DNA from: RYN-133 sp963708645
Lineage (GTDB): Bacteria; Actinomycetota; Actinomycetes; Mycobacteriales; Jatrophihabitantaceae
Direction of reading: 5' to 3'
Assembly: GCA_963708645.1 (NCBI GenBank)
Contig: CAVPTA010000007.1
Coordinates: 806,001-870,000 of the forward strand
DNA: 64,000 nucleotides
Below are positions 39,382-48,204 of the stretch, piece after piece. Position 1 is the stretch's first letter. Each line of letters begins with the position of its first letter. Under the pieces are notes generated by a model. That model was not told the DNA's origin and searched no databases. It saw only the letters and a program-made list of their open reading frames with translations. Made by a program: the position numbers and the translations under genes.

Positions 39382-39424
39382 ACGCCCGCCCGTCCGATGG
39401 ACGAGGCGGGCGTCGTATTTTCGC
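39382..39424 (+). terminator. Rho-independent-type terminator
   Basis: ACGCCCGCC (39382-39390) pairs with GGCGGGCGT (39405-39413). An inner CGTCC/GGACG pair extends the stem (one bulged A, GAT loop). GTATTTT follows. It lies 22 nt after the small basic protein's stop. Confidence 0.8.
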
Positions 39425-39484
39425 CCTTTCCCGCCACCGCTCGCTTTGGGACGGTCGAACCGAGCACCAGCGGGGAAAAGCGGG

Positions 39485-40081
39485 CTACTCGGTGGGGATG
39501 CGGTCCGGCGGGAAGATCCGCTCGACGTTCTCGCGCGTGAGCCGCAGGAACACTGCGGACGCAGTCGCCGTGACCTCGCCGGCGATGCTGACCTCGGCGC
39601 CGACGAACACCTTGCGACCCTCGCGGCGATCGACCCAGGCGGACACCCGCAGCGGTGTCTCGAGAGGAGTCGGCGCCCGATAGCGCACCTCGAGCGACAC
39701 GGTCATCGCCGCGTGACCGGCGACGAACACCGCGGTGCCCATCGCATGGTCGAACATCAGCGACAGCACGCCGCCGTGCACCAGCCCTGGGCCGCCCTCG
39801 TAGGCCGCGCCGAGCGTCACTTCGCCCGAGACACCCCGCTCGTCCGGCTCGAGATAGAGCTGCGGTCCGGTCGGGTGCGCCCGACCGCCGACGAGGCTGA
39901 CCGGGTGGAACGGGCTGTCGTGCACCCACGCGCGGCGCGGCAGTTCGCGCAGCCGCGCGACCTGCTTCTCGAGGTCGGCCGCGACCACATCGAGATCGGC
40001 CGGCTCGGCGCCACTGCGCGCGACGAGGTCGGCGAGCTCGCGCACGGCAGCGGCAATGCGCTCGCGTGACTCGTCCGGCAT
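39485..40081 (-). CDS. PaaI-family hotdog thioesterase
   Basis: A 198-aa protein (ATG 40081). The hotdog domain occupies roughly residues 70-195, with GGPGLVHGGVLSLMFDHAMG, where the HGG segment and nearby acidic residue are typical of PaaI-type thioesterases, and VSLEVRYRAPTPLETPL. A helical N-terminus (RIAAAVRELADLVARSG) precedes it. It likely hydrolyses acyl-CoA; substrate unknown. Divergent from the thioredoxin/NHL gene with ~33 nt between starts. Confidence 0.82.
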   Translation of the reverse strand: MPDESRERIAAAVRELADLVARSGAEPADLDVVAADLEKQVARLRELPRRAWVHDSPFHPVSLVGGRAHPTGPQLYLEPDERGVSGEVTLGAAYEGGPGLVHGGVLSLMFDHAMGTAVFVAGHAAMTVSLEVRYRAPTPLETPLRVSAWVDRREGRKVFVGAEVSIAGEVTATASAVFLRLTRENVERIFPPDRIPTE

Positions 40082-40114
40082 GCGCGTCACCCTACGGAAC
40101 AATGCAGAGTCACG

Positions 40115-41872
40115 ATGCCTTCACGAGATGTGGCCCACGTCCGCGTCCGCGCACCCCAACTCGTCGCCGGAACCTGGTTCAACACGACCGGTCCGCTGAC
40201 ACTCGCCGACCTGCGCGGCCGTTGGGTGTTGCTCGACTTCTGGACGAGCTGCTGCGGCAACTGCCTGCACGTCATCGACGAGCTGCGCCCGCTCGAGGCG
40301 AAGTACCACGACGTGCTCACCGTCATCGGCGTCCACTCGCCGAAGTTCTCGCACGAGAAGGCGGACGCGACGGTCGAGGCGGCGGTCGAGCGGAACGAGA
40401 TAGCGCATCCCGTGCTCAACGATCCGGACCTGCGGCTGTGGCGCCAGTACGCGGTCAAGGCGTGGCCGACGCTCGTGCTGATCGACCCCGACGGATACGT
40501 CGTTGCACAGGCAGCCGGCGAGGGACAGGTGAGCGCTCTCGACATGACGATCGCCGACCTGACACCCAACTACACCTTGCGGCACGGCGACGAGCCGTAC
40601 ACGCCGCCGGCGCCCGCGCCGAGCACTTTGCGCTTCCCGGCAAAGGCGATTCGCCTTCAGTCAGGGAACCTGATGGTCGCCGATGCGGGCCATCATCAGC
40701 TGGTCGAGCTCGACGGCGACATCGTTGTTCGCCGCATCGGTGACGGCACGCGCGGCCGCACCGACGACCCTCTGAGTTTCGCCGAACCCAACGGGCTTGC
40801 AGAGTTCGACGGCGACGTGTTCGTCGCCGACACCGCGAACCACCTGCTGCGCCGCATTCACCTCACCGACGGATCGGTCGCACACACCATCGACCTCGCG
40901 CACGAGTTGCGCGATGCGCGCACGATCACCGGAGCGATCCCCGCGGTGCTCTCGCCATGGGACGTCGTGTGGTGGCCCGCGCTCGGAAAGCTGGTCGTCG
41001 CCGCGGCCGGGGTGCACCTGTTGCTCGCGGTCGACCCGGCTACCGGAGCCACCGAAGTGCTCGCCGGCACGACCGTCGAGGGACTGCGTGACGGGCCGGC
41101 GCGCGACGCGTGGCTGGCCCAGCCGTCCGGGCTCGCCGTCGACGGCGACCGGGTGTGGTTCGTCGACTCCGAGACCTCGGCGCTGCGCTATCTGACGCTC
41201 GACGCCACGGTGCACACCGTCATCGGCGAGGGCCTGTTCGACTTCGGCCACGTCGACGGGCCGGCGACGGCCGCCCGGCTGCAGCACCCGCTCGCGGTGA
41301 CGCTGCTCGCCGACGGCTCGCTGGCGATCCTCGACACCTACAACGGTGCAGTGCGCCGCTACGACCCGCACACCGACGAAGTCACCACGCTGGCCGCGGA
41401 GCTGAACGAGCCGTCCGGTGCGGTGCTCGTCGACGGTGAGCTGGTCGTCGTCGAATCGGCTGCGCATCGTCTGATCCGTCCCGTCCCCACCACTGAACTC
41501 ATCACCGGGGCGCCGCAGCACAGCGCCCGGCCGACGTCCGCGGTGGCATCCGGAGCAGTGCGGCTCGACGTGCGCTTCGTGCCTGCGCCCGGACGCAAGC
41601 TGGACGAGCGGTACGGGCCGTCCACGCAGCTCACCGTGTCCGCGTCACCGCCGGAGCTGCTCGTGTCCGGCGCGGGTGAGGGCACCGAGCTGTCGCGCGA
41701 CCTGGTGCTCGCCGACCACGGCACCGGTGTCCTGCAGGTCGTCGCGCAGGCCGCCTCGTGCGACGACGGCGCCGAGCACCCCGCCTGCTACCTGGCCCGC
41801 CAGGACTGGGGAGTGCCGATCGAGATCACGCGATCGGGCGAAGCCCGCGTCGAGTTGGTTCTTCTGGGCTGA
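40115..41872 (+). CDS. Thioredoxin-like domain plus NHL-repeat beta-propeller protein
   Basis: A 585-aa protein. Residues ~10-150 form a thioredoxin-like domain with WTSCCGNCLHV (a CGNC redox motif preceded by another Cys). Residues ~180-470 hold NHL-type propeller blades, for example EPNGLAEFDGDVFVADTANH, QPSGLAVDGDRVWFVDSETS and HPLAVTLLADGSLAILDTYN. A beta-rich C-terminal domain follows. This is the architecture of NHLRC2-like proteins. No signal peptide is evident, so it is probably cytoplasmic. Function is not established; a redox role is inferred. Confidence 0.82.
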   Translation: MPSRDVAHVRVRAPQLVAGTWFNTTGPLTLADLRGRWVLLDFWTSCCGNCLHVIDELRPLEAKYHDVLTVIGVHSPKFSHEKADATVEAAVERNEIAHPVLNDPDLRLWRQYAVKAWPTLVLIDPDGYVVAQAAGEGQVSALDMTIADLTPNYTLRHGDEPYTPPAPAPSTLRFPAKAIRLQSGNLMVADAGHHQLVELDGDIVVRRIGDGTRGRTDDPLSFAEPNGLAEFDGDVFVADTANHLLRRIHLTDGSVAHTIDLAHELRDARTITGAIPAVLSPWDVVWWPALGKLVVAAAGVHLLLAVDPATGATEVLAGTTVEGLRDGPARDAWLAQPSGLAVDGDRVWFVDSETSALRYLTLDATVHTVIGEGLFDFGHVDGPATAARLQHPLAVTLLADGSLAILDTYNGAVRRYDPHTDEVTTLAAELNEPSGAVLVDGELVVVESAAHRLIRPVPTTELITGAPQHSARPTSAVASGAVRLDVRFVPAPGRKLDERYGPSTQLTVSASPPELLVSGAGEGTELSRDLVLADHGTGVLQVVAQAASCDDGAEHPACYLARQDWGVPIEITRSGEARVELVLLG

Positions 41873-42293
41873 GCGAGCGCACACAGCGCGTCACGATCCG
41901 CTGGTCCTTCAACGGGCCGGTCACGTCCCACAGCACACGCAACCGTGTGCGGGCGTGATCGATGCGGATCAATCCGCGATAGAGGTCCGCCCGGCACGGG
42001 TGCTCGACCAACTCTCCCGGCCGCCAGGCATGGAACGCACGTCCGTCGGTGAAGCGCACCTCCCACCCCTCGCCCATCGGGACGATGTGCAGCTCGCGGG
42101 TCACCTCGTAACGTCCGCCGCCCCACCTGAGCTCACCCAACTCGAGCCAGTGGACGGTCGACCCGACGAGGGTCAGCTCGAGCCATCCGCTGACCTGTCC
42201 GAAACCACCGGCGTGTCGGTCGACCAGGCGGCGCTCGAGCTGCCACACACCGAGCAGATCGGTCGGACGCGGTGCGGTCAGCAGCGCGGGCAT
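41826..42293 (-). CDS. DUF6314-like protein
   Basis: A 155-aa protein from ATG 42293. It reads DLLGVWQLERRLVDRHAGGF, HAWRPGELVEHPCRADLYRG and LRVLWDVTGPLKDQRIVTRC, which I associate with the DUF6314 family, a lipocalin-like beta-barrel; this is from memory. The last 47 nt overlap the convergent NHL gene. The start overlaps the MOSC gene end by 16 nt, so the two are likely co-transcribed. Function unknown. Confidence 0.65.
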   Translation of the reverse strand: MPALLTAPRPTDLLGVWQLERRLVDRHAGGFGQVSGWLELTLVGSTVHWLELGELRWGGGRYEVTRELHIVPMGEGWEVRFTDGRAFHAWRPGELVEHPCRADLYRGLIRIDHARTRLRVLWDVTGPLKDQRIVTRCVRSLSPEEPTRRGLRPIA

Positions 42294-42781
42294 GCTTGCG
42301 CCCCGGCAAGTACTTGCAGTCGGATGGGACCGAGCACCAGCCGTCCGTCGGTCAACGGCTCGCAACGCACCCCGCCACGGCCGCGCAGCAGAGCTCGCGT
42401 GCCGGGCGCGATCGTCACGTCGAGCCACGCGCACGGACTGGCCGGGCGGTGCACCCTGAGCTCGACGGCACCGAAGCCGGAGTCGAGCGCGATACTCGAG
42501 CCGACGAAGTCGTCGATCGCGACGCGGCGAAGCAGGATGTTGCGGCGCGTTTGAATAAGGTCGGCGCCGGCCGGCAGCGATTCGGCCGCGATGATCGTGA
42601 CCGATGCGAGTCGGTGTGCGCGCTTGCCGAAGTACCGGTCGCCGACGACGCCCAGCCCTGCACGGATGTCGATCGAGTCGACGAGTTCGCCGTCTGGCGC
42701 GGGCAGCGGCCCGTCCGAGGGCCGGCCCACGTACCGGCTCACCGGGGACGCGAGGAGCTGCACGATCTCCACGCCAGTCAC
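42278..42781 (-). CDS. MOSC-domain protein
   Basis: A 167-aa protein from GTG 42781. MOSC signatures are AGLGVVGDRYFGKRAHR, QTRRNILLRRVAIDDFVGSS and a Cys in PASPCAWLDVT. MOSC domains bind molybdenum cofactor sulfur or act as Moco-dependent reductase partners (YiiM/mARC type). No Moco enzyme genes are adjacent, so the role is undefined. Confidence 0.8.
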   Translation of the reverse strand: MTGVEIVQLLASPVSRYVGRPSDGPLPAPDGELVDSIDIRAGLGVVGDRYFGKRAHRLASVTIIAAESLPAGADLIQTRRNILLRRVAIDDFVGSSIALDSGFGAVELRVHRPASPCAWLDVTIAPGTRALLRGRGGVRCEPLTDGRLVLGPIRLQVLAGAQACPRC

Positions 42782-42800
42782 CCTAGGACCGTACGTGGCG

Positions 42801-43139
42801 TCACTGCAGGATTGACTCGGCGACCTTCTTCGGGACGCACATCGCCCACGCGTCGATGACCAGCTCGCGCAACTCTTCGAAGTCGAGAGCGCCCAGCCGC
42901 GCCCGCACCCAGTTGTAGCGCTCGTCGCAGGCCAGCGGCATCAGGAACTTGTCGGGGTCATTGGCGACCAGCGCTTCTCGCTCGAGCTTCGGGAACGCGA
43001 AGCCCATCAAGGTCTCGTCGCGCGACAGCGACACGAAGACCAACCGACCGACGCGAAACTTGATCCGATCAGCCACGACTGCCTCGTAGGCGCGCGGCAG
43101 GCCCGAAACGATTTCGCGGACGTCGGCGATGCTCACCAC
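42801..43139 (-). CDS. MmcQ/YjbR-family protein
   Basis: A 112-aa protein with SIADVREIVSGLPRAYEAV, FAFPKLEREALVANDPDKFL and DERYNWVRARLGALDFEEL, characteristic of the small MmcQ/YjbR (DUF419-like) family with a cyclin-like DNA-binding-type fold. Biochemical function is unproven. It starts at ATG 43139 and reads toward the MOSC gene on the same strand. Confidence 0.82.
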   Translation of the reverse strand: MVSIADVREIVSGLPRAYEAVVADRIKFRVGRLVFVSLSRDETLMGFAFPKLEREALVANDPDKFLMPLACDERYNWVRARLGALDFEELRELVIDAWAMCVPKKVAESILQ

Positions 43140-43192
43140 AGCCTGCAGCCTTCAACAGGGCACCGACAACGCGTGCGGGCTACGGTCGAAAA

Positions 43193-43618
43193 ATGCCCAG
43201 CGACTTCGTTCTCAAGGCCATGAACACGACGCACCGCATCATGCTCGCCGTGACCGGCAACCGACTCGGCTCGAGCATTGCGGGGATGCCGTCGCTGGAG
43301 CTGACCACCACCGGACGCAAGAGCGGCCGGCCTCGCGCGGTCATGCTGACCTCACCGCTGCAGCAGGGTGACGCGTACGTAGTGGTGGCCTCACGCGGTG
43401 GCGACGACATCCACCCGGCGTGGTTCCTGAACCTGCGCGACAACCCGGCCGTCGAGGTCAAGCTCGTGGGGAAGCCGAAGCAAAAGATGCACGCGCGCAT
43501 CGCAACCGCCGACGAGCGCGCCGAGATGTGGCCGAAGATCACCGGCAAGTACCGCAATTACGCCGGCTATCAGAAGAAGACCGACCGCGAGATTCCACTC
43601 GTTCTTCTCGAACCGTGA
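43193..43618 (+). CDS. Deazaflavin (F420)-dependent nitroreductase-like protein (Ddn family)
   Basis: A 141-aa split-barrel protein. ELTTTGRKSGRPRAVMLTSP and FLNLRDNPAVEVKLVGKP are the cofactor-binding family signatures seen in Mycobacterium Ddn/FDOR-B proteins, which use reduced F420 to reduce quinones or nitro compounds. The N-terminal helix (VLKAMNTTHRIMLAVTG) is common in membrane-associated members. ATG 43193 is divergent from the MmcQ gene. Substrate unknown. Confidence 0.83.
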   Translation: MPSDFVLKAMNTTHRIMLAVTGNRLGSSIAGMPSLELTTTGRKSGRPRAVMLTSPLQQGDAYVVVASRGGDDIHPAWFLNLRDNPAVEVKLVGKPKQKMHARIATADERAEMWPKITGKYRNYAGYQKKTDREIPLVLLEP

Positions 43619-43694
43619 CGAGCCGACCCGCTGTCGCCCAGGCATAGGGAAACGCCCGATTCATCGATGGGGCCTGCCGACCTAGCGTCGCAGT

Positions 43695-45341
43695 GTGATC
43701 AACTCGCAGCTACAACCAGCGGCGGCAACGGCAGCGCGACTTCTGTGGCCGATCATTGCGGTTGCCATCGCCGCAACGTTGTCGGGCGCTCCGCCGGCTG
43801 TCGCTGCCACGGCGCCGACAACGCTGTACGTCGCACAGGACGGCGCCGACTCGAACAGGTGCGTCACGAAGGCCGAACCTTGTCGCACGATCAGCCACGC
43901 GATCACACTCGCCGCCGCGGGCGGTTCCACCATCCACGTCGCCAAGGGCGGCTATCCGGCGATCGGCTCACCCGGCAGCAAGCACGTCACCGTGATCGGG
44001 GTCGGCACCGACTTCAACACCGGCACGGTGGTGTCGCCGTCGAACGACATCGACGCGACGCTCGACAACGCGAACGGCGTCCTCACCCTCAAGTCGATGG
44101 CCCTGGTCAGCTCCTGGATCGGCATCCAGGTCGATCGCGGCACGCTGAACACCTCGAACGTCCGTTTCGCGCTGACCACCTGTCCGCTCTACATCAGCGG
44201 TGGACGGGTCACCCTGACCGATTCGGTGCTCGAAGGCAGCGGGTCGGCCGCGGAAGGCCCCAATGACTGCGCGCCGACGGCCGGCTCGCCCGTGGCGGTC
44301 ACGCTCAACGGCGGCAGCCTGTCCCTCGTCGGGTCGAGCCTGATCGACACGAAGGGCGAACCCGGAATCGTCGTCAACGGCGGGACCTTCTCCGCTGACG
44401 GCTCCACGTTCTCCGACGACGCTTATCGATTCACCAACCCTGACCCTGCCCTGCGGGTGGTGGGCGGTGCGACGACGATCAAGCGTTCGCTGTTCACCAA
44501 GAACTACTCGGCGATCGAGTCTCCGGGCGGTGCCACGACGATCTCCGACAGCACCTTCTACGACGACGATGTGGCGCTGTCGGCGGCGGTTCCCGGCAGC
44601 CAGCAACTCGTGCTGCGCAGTACGTTCTTCGACGCCGAGGTGTTCGGCCCGACGCGGCTCGGCGCCGACGTGCTGGTCAACCACGGCGGCGATCCCGCAT
44701 GCGACGAGCAGCCGGAGGACCTCGGCTACAACTACGGCACGCAGGGCGGATGCCAGTTCAACGCGCCGAGCAGTCACAACGGCGTCGCCACGATGAATCT
44801 CGACCCGGCCGGCCTCGCGGCCCGTGGCGGGCCGACCAAGACGCTCGCTCAGTTCGCGCCCAGCGCGTTGATCAACAAGATCCCGGTGGTTGCCACCTGG
44901 GGACCGGACCACAAGAAGCTCTGCCCTTCGGACACGACCGATCAGCGCGACGCTTCCCGTCCACAAGGTGCTCGGTGCGATGTCGGAGCGTTCGAGGCCG
45001 GGTCTTCGAACACGACTCTCACGGCGAGACCCAACCCGGCTGGGAAGGGTGCGACGGTGACGCTGCGCGCCAAGATCACCGCGAGCATGGGAACGTTCCA
45101 CGATCCCGACAAGCCCGCCGGCAAGGTCATCTTCAAGCGCGGCACCACAACCCTGTGCAGCGGCAAGGTCATGACGGCGTCCGGCGTCGCGACGTGCACC
45201 ACGACGCGGCTACCCGTCGGACGCGATGTCGTGCGCGCCGCGTTCACGTCGAGTTCGACCTTTCTCGGTAGCGCCGCCTCGAAGACGGTCACCATCAAAG
45301 GGCCGCGTGCGTTACGCGTCTCGCCGCAGGACCGGCCATAG
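43695..45341 (+). CDS. Secreted right-handed beta-helix protein with Ig-like C-terminus
   Basis: A 548-aa protein. The signal peptide spans residues ~1-38 (LLWPIIAVAIAATLSGAPPA, then AVA-A as a likely cleavage site). TTLYVAQDGADSNRC and EPCRTISHAITLAAAGGSTI begin a parallel beta-helix, with many GG-T turn repeats (GGRVTLTDSVLEG, GGTFSADGSTFSD, GGATTISDSTFYD). The last ~100 residues resemble a bacterial Ig-like domain (GATVTLRAKITAS). No catalytic residues are identified, so it may bind or cleave polysaccharide. GTG 43695 is used as start. Confidence 0.75.
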   Translation: MINSQLQPAAATAARLLWPIIAVAIAATLSGAPPAVAATAPTTLYVAQDGADSNRCVTKAEPCRTISHAITLAAAGGSTIHVAKGGYPAIGSPGSKHVTVIGVGTDFNTGTVVSPSNDIDATLDNANGVLTLKSMALVSSWIGIQVDRGTLNTSNVRFALTTCPLYISGGRVTLTDSVLEGSGSAAEGPNDCAPTAGSPVAVTLNGGSLSLVGSSLIDTKGEPGIVVNGGTFSADGSTFSDDAYRFTNPDPALRVVGGATTIKRSLFTKNYSAIESPGGATTISDSTFYDDDVALSAAVPGSQQLVLRSTFFDAEVFGPTRLGADVLVNHGGDPACDEQPEDLGYNYGTQGGCQFNAPSSHNGVATMNLDPAGLAARGGPTKTLAQFAPSALINKIPVVATWGPDHKKLCPSDTTDQRDASRPQGARCDVGAFEAGSSNTTLTARPNPAGKGATVTLRAKITASMGTFHDPDKPAGKVIFKRGTTTLCSGKVMTASGVATCTTTRLPVGRDVVRAAFTSSSTFLGSAASKTVTIKGPRALRVSPQDRP

Positions 45342-45366
45342 CCAAGCACTCAGTAGCGTCAGGGTC

Positions 45367-46149
45367 ATGACCTCGACGCGACCAGTCCGCATCGGACTCC
45401 AGCTGCAGCCCCAGCACGCCGACTACGCCACGATCCGCGACACCGTCCGCAAGGCGGAGGACATGGGTGTCGACGTGATCTTCAACTGGGATCACTTCTA
45501 CCCGCTGTACGGCGACCCCGACGGCAAGCACTACGAGTGCTGGACGATGCTCGGCGCCTGGGCCGAGCAGACGAGCCGGGTCGAGATCGGCGCCCTCGTG
45601 ACCTGCAACAGCTACCGCAATCCGGAACTGCTTGCCGACATGGCGCGCACCGTCGACAACATGAGCGACGGGCGGCTGATCTTCGGCATCGGCTCGGGCT
45701 GGTTCGAGCGCGACTACGACGAGTACGGCTACGAGTTCGGGACGGCCGGCGGCCGGCTCGACCAGCTCGCTGCCGACCTGCCGCGCGTCGAGAAGCGGTG
45801 GGCCAAGCTCAACCCGGCACCGACTCGCGACATCCCCGTCCTGATCGGCGGCGGCGGTGAGAAGAAGACGCTGCGGCTGGTGGCGCAGCACGCGCACATC
45901 TGGCACTCGTTCAGCGATCTGGAAACGCTGCGGCGCAAGACCGGGATCCTGCACCAGCACTGCGCCGACGTCGGCCGCGACCCGGGTGAGATCGAGCTGT
46001 CGGTCGGAACCCCGAAGGGCAACCCGGCCGAGGTCGGTCCGCCGTTGCTCGAGGCCGGCGCCACCCTGTTCACCGTCGGGCTGGACGGACCGGATTACGA
46101 CGATCTCGCTCCGCTGAAGCCCTGGCTCGACTGGCGCGCGTCCCTCTGA
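45367..46149 (+). CDS. LLM-class F420-dependent oxidoreductase
   Basis: A 260-aa luciferase-like TIM-barrel enzyme: VRIGLQLQPQHADYATIRDT, DVIFNWDHFYPLYGDP, VTCNSYRNPELLADMARTVD, RLIFGIGSGWFERDYDEYG and DIPVLIGGGGEKKTL. This fits the LLM group that, in mycobacteria, often uses F420. ATG 45367 is 26 nt from the beta-helix gene stop. Substrate unknown. Confidence 0.85.
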   Translation: MTSTRPVRIGLQLQPQHADYATIRDTVRKAEDMGVDVIFNWDHFYPLYGDPDGKHYECWTMLGAWAEQTSRVEIGALVTCNSYRNPELLADMARTVDNMSDGRLIFGIGSGWFERDYDEYGYEFGTAGGRLDQLAADLPRVEKRWAKLNPAPTRDIPVLIGGGGEKKTLRLVAQHAHIWHSFSDLETLRRKTGILHQHCADVGRDPGEIELSVGTPKGNPAEVGPPLLEAGATLFTVGLDGPDYDDLAPLKPWLDWRASL

Positions 46150-46193
46150 GCTTGTATTCGGCGCTCTAGCGCGAACGGCAGAAAGGATTAGAG

Positions 46194-46790
46194 ATGGCTC
46201 GCATCGCGTGGTTCTTCGACATCCCGGACGAGTCGAGCCTGCCCGATCGCATCCAGTCGCTGTTCGCGAAGGCACGCGAGCGGCTGGGGTTCTTGCCGAA
46301 CGTGTTCGCCAACTACAGCGTGCGGCCCGAACGGTTCTCGGCGTGGTTCGCGCACTACCAGCAACTGCACGAGCCCACCGAGAACCTCAGCGCGGCAGAT
46401 CGCGAGATGATCGCCGTCGTCGTCAGCGCATACAACCGCTGCACCTACTGCATCGTGTCGCACGGGCACGCACTGCGGGTCGCTCTCGGCGGCGACGAGG
46501 CCGGCGAGGTGCTCGCCGATCACATCGCCACCAACTGGCGCCACGCCGAGCTCGACGATCGGCAGCGTGCGATCTGCGATTACGCCGAGAAGCTCACCGC
46601 CACACCGCACAACATGAGCGAGGACGATCTCGAAACACTGTTTGCGACCGGCCTGAGCAAGGACGAGGTGTGGGACGTGGTCGAGATCGCAGCGATGTAC
46701 AACTTCACCAACCGGATGGCGCTGGCAACCGGCCAGCAGCCCAATGTCGAGTACCACTACCGCGACCGCGGCCCGACCGACAAGGATTAG
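46194..46790 (+). CDS. AhpD/carboxymuconolactone decarboxylase-family peroxidase-like protein
   Basis: A 198-aa protein with the redox CxxC-His site CTYCIVSHGHAL preceded by the typical helix LSAADREMIAVVVSAYN. Family members are alkylhydroperoxidase D-like thiol reductases or decarboxylases; the CxxC and His favour the peroxidase-related group. AAAGGA lies about 7 nt upstream of ATG 46194. A DUF2630 gene follows after 4 nt. Electron donor and substrate are unknown. Confidence 0.85.
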   Translation: MARIAWFFDIPDESSLPDRIQSLFAKARERLGFLPNVFANYSVRPERFSAWFAHYQQLHEPTENLSAADREMIAVVVSAYNRCTYCIVSHGHALRVALGGDEAGEVLADHIATNWRHAELDDRQRAICDYAEKLTATPHNMSEDDLETLFATGLSKDEVWDVVEIAAMYNFTNRMALATGQQPNVEYHYRDRGPTDKD

Positions 46791-46794
46791 CCCT

Positions 46795-47031
46795 GTGGAC
46801 GACAAGACGATTCTCGAGCACATCCACCAGCTCGTCGCCGAAGAGAAGCAGCTGCGCGCCGATCACCACGGCCTCAACTCGCAAGATCACCAGCGGCTGC
46901 AGCACCTCGAAGAGCAACTCGACCAGGCGTGGGACCTGCTGCGTCAGCGACGTGCGCGCGAAGACACCGGCGACGACCCTGACGTCGCGCAGGAGCGCTC
47001 GGTGAACGAGGTCGAGGGCTACCTGCAGTAA
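46795..47031 (+). CDS. DUF2630-family small protein
   Basis: A 78-aa highly charged helical protein from GTG 46795: ILEHIHQLVAEEKQLRADH, HLEEQLDQAWDLLRQRRARE and PDVAQERSVNEVEGYLQ. These match DUF2630, a short actinobacterial family of unknown function. It is translationally close to the AhpD-like gene and converges on the LolA-like gene with 4 nt between stops. Confidence 0.8.
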   Translation: MDDKTILEHIHQLVAEEKQLRADHHGLNSQDHQRLQHLEEQLDQAWDLLRQRRAREDTGDDPDVAQERSVNEVEGYLQ

Positions 47032-47035
47032 CGCC

Positions 47036-48157
47036 TCACCCGTTGCGCGCTGCGGCATACAGCACGCTCGGCTCGACGGCACCGGCGAGCAGGCGCGCTC
47101 TGCTCGTCACCAGCACCGACATGAGCCCTGCGCTGTAGACGCGCCCAGAGCCCCATTTGCCCTTCACCGCAAGCATCTTGGGCCCGAACGTCCGCGTGAT
47201 CACATCGGCGATCGGCGCCGTGGTCTGGTACGAGACCAGCTGCAACCAGTTGGCGCCTACGGCGTGGATGGTGTCGGTGGGCAGCACGCTGCTGGTGTGT
47301 GGCGTTGCATCGGGCGGCGGCGTGAAGGAGAAGTTGCGGTCCTGTGGCGGCCCGTAGGTGATGCTGGTGAACGCGACATCGATGGCCGGCTCGGTCTCGC
47401 CGCGGGCAAAAACCTGCACGCGCAGCGGAACCGCCTGCTTCCCGTCGATCTCGATGACGACCGATCCGATCAGCGACCGCGGCGAGGTCGGGACGACGTC
47501 GAGCTCGTAGGTCGGGCGCCCGGGCACGACCTGGTCGCCGCTGCGCAGCGTCGTCGACCGAGCGGCACTCGGGATCTCCAGGACCTCGTCGGCCAACTCG
47601 GGCGGGGTGAGCACCGCCGCGGGCCCAGCGCTGAGCGGGAGGCCGCTCTGCCCGGCCGCGACGACGTGTTTTTCGTAGGTTCGGCTCTCCGTATCCCACA
47701 GCACCATGTTCGTGCTGTTGCGAAACACGTCCTGCTCGTCGTCCTGGTTGAAGATCGCGACCCGTTGCTGCTGGTCGTTCGCGTACCAGGTCCGGATCGT
47801 GTGCGAGCCGTTGAGCAGTGAACCGCCGTAGAACAGTTCGCCTTCGAGCGCGCGGATCAATGCGCGCGGCAGGTCGAGATTGACCTTGGCGAGGATCGTT
47901 CCGGAGTAGCCGCCCAGATGCGGGGACCGCACTTCGGAGACAAGTTGCTCCGGCCCGGTCACCGACAGGGCCGAGTCGTCGTTGCGGAAGGCACCCGAGA
48001 CGTAGCTGGTCACTGCGACGATCGCCGTGGCGACGACCACCGCGGACGCGAGCCAGCGCAACTCGGGATGCCTCGCAAGGATCCCCGGTGCCTTCACTGC
48101 GTCCACGATGCGAGCCTCGCACTGTGACCGGGCTGAGCCCTCACGCCTGCTGCTCAT
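47036..48157 (-). CDS. LolA/RseB-like membrane-anchored extracytoplasmic protein
   Basis: A 373-aa protein with one N-terminal membrane helix (residues ~36-55, ASAVVVATAIVAVTSYV). The extracytoplasmic domain (RSPHLGGYSGTILAKVNL, YANDQQQRVAIFNQDDEQD, TYELDVVPTSPRSLIGSVVI, EIDGKQAVPLRVQVFARG) resembles the LolA/RseB half-barrel that binds lipid moieties. Transcribed divergently from the adjacent two-component system, with 47 nt between starts. A role as an envelope sensor or lipoprotein chaperone is inference. Confidence 0.65.
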   Translation of the reverse strand: MSSRREGSARSQCEARIVDAVKAPGILARHPELRWLASAVVVATAIVAVTSYVSGAFRNDDSALSVTGPEQLVSEVRSPHLGGYSGTILAKVNLDLPRALIRALEGELFYGGSLLNGSHTIRTWYANDQQQRVAIFNQDDEQDVFRNSTNMVLWDTESRTYEKHVVAAGQSGLPLSAGPAAVLTPPELADEVLEIPSAARSTTLRSGDQVVPGRPTYELDVVPTSPRSLIGSVVIEIDGKQAVPLRVQVFARGETEPAIDVAFTSITYGPPQDRNFSFTPPPDATPHTSSVLPTDTIHAVGANWLQLVSYQTTAPIADVITRTFGPKMLAVKGKWGSGRVYSAGLMSVLVTSRARLLAGAVEPSVLYAAARNG

Positions 48158-48204
48158 CCCTCAGGTGGCACCCTGAGGGCGGTCTCAAAAAGGAGAGTTC
48201 AGCC

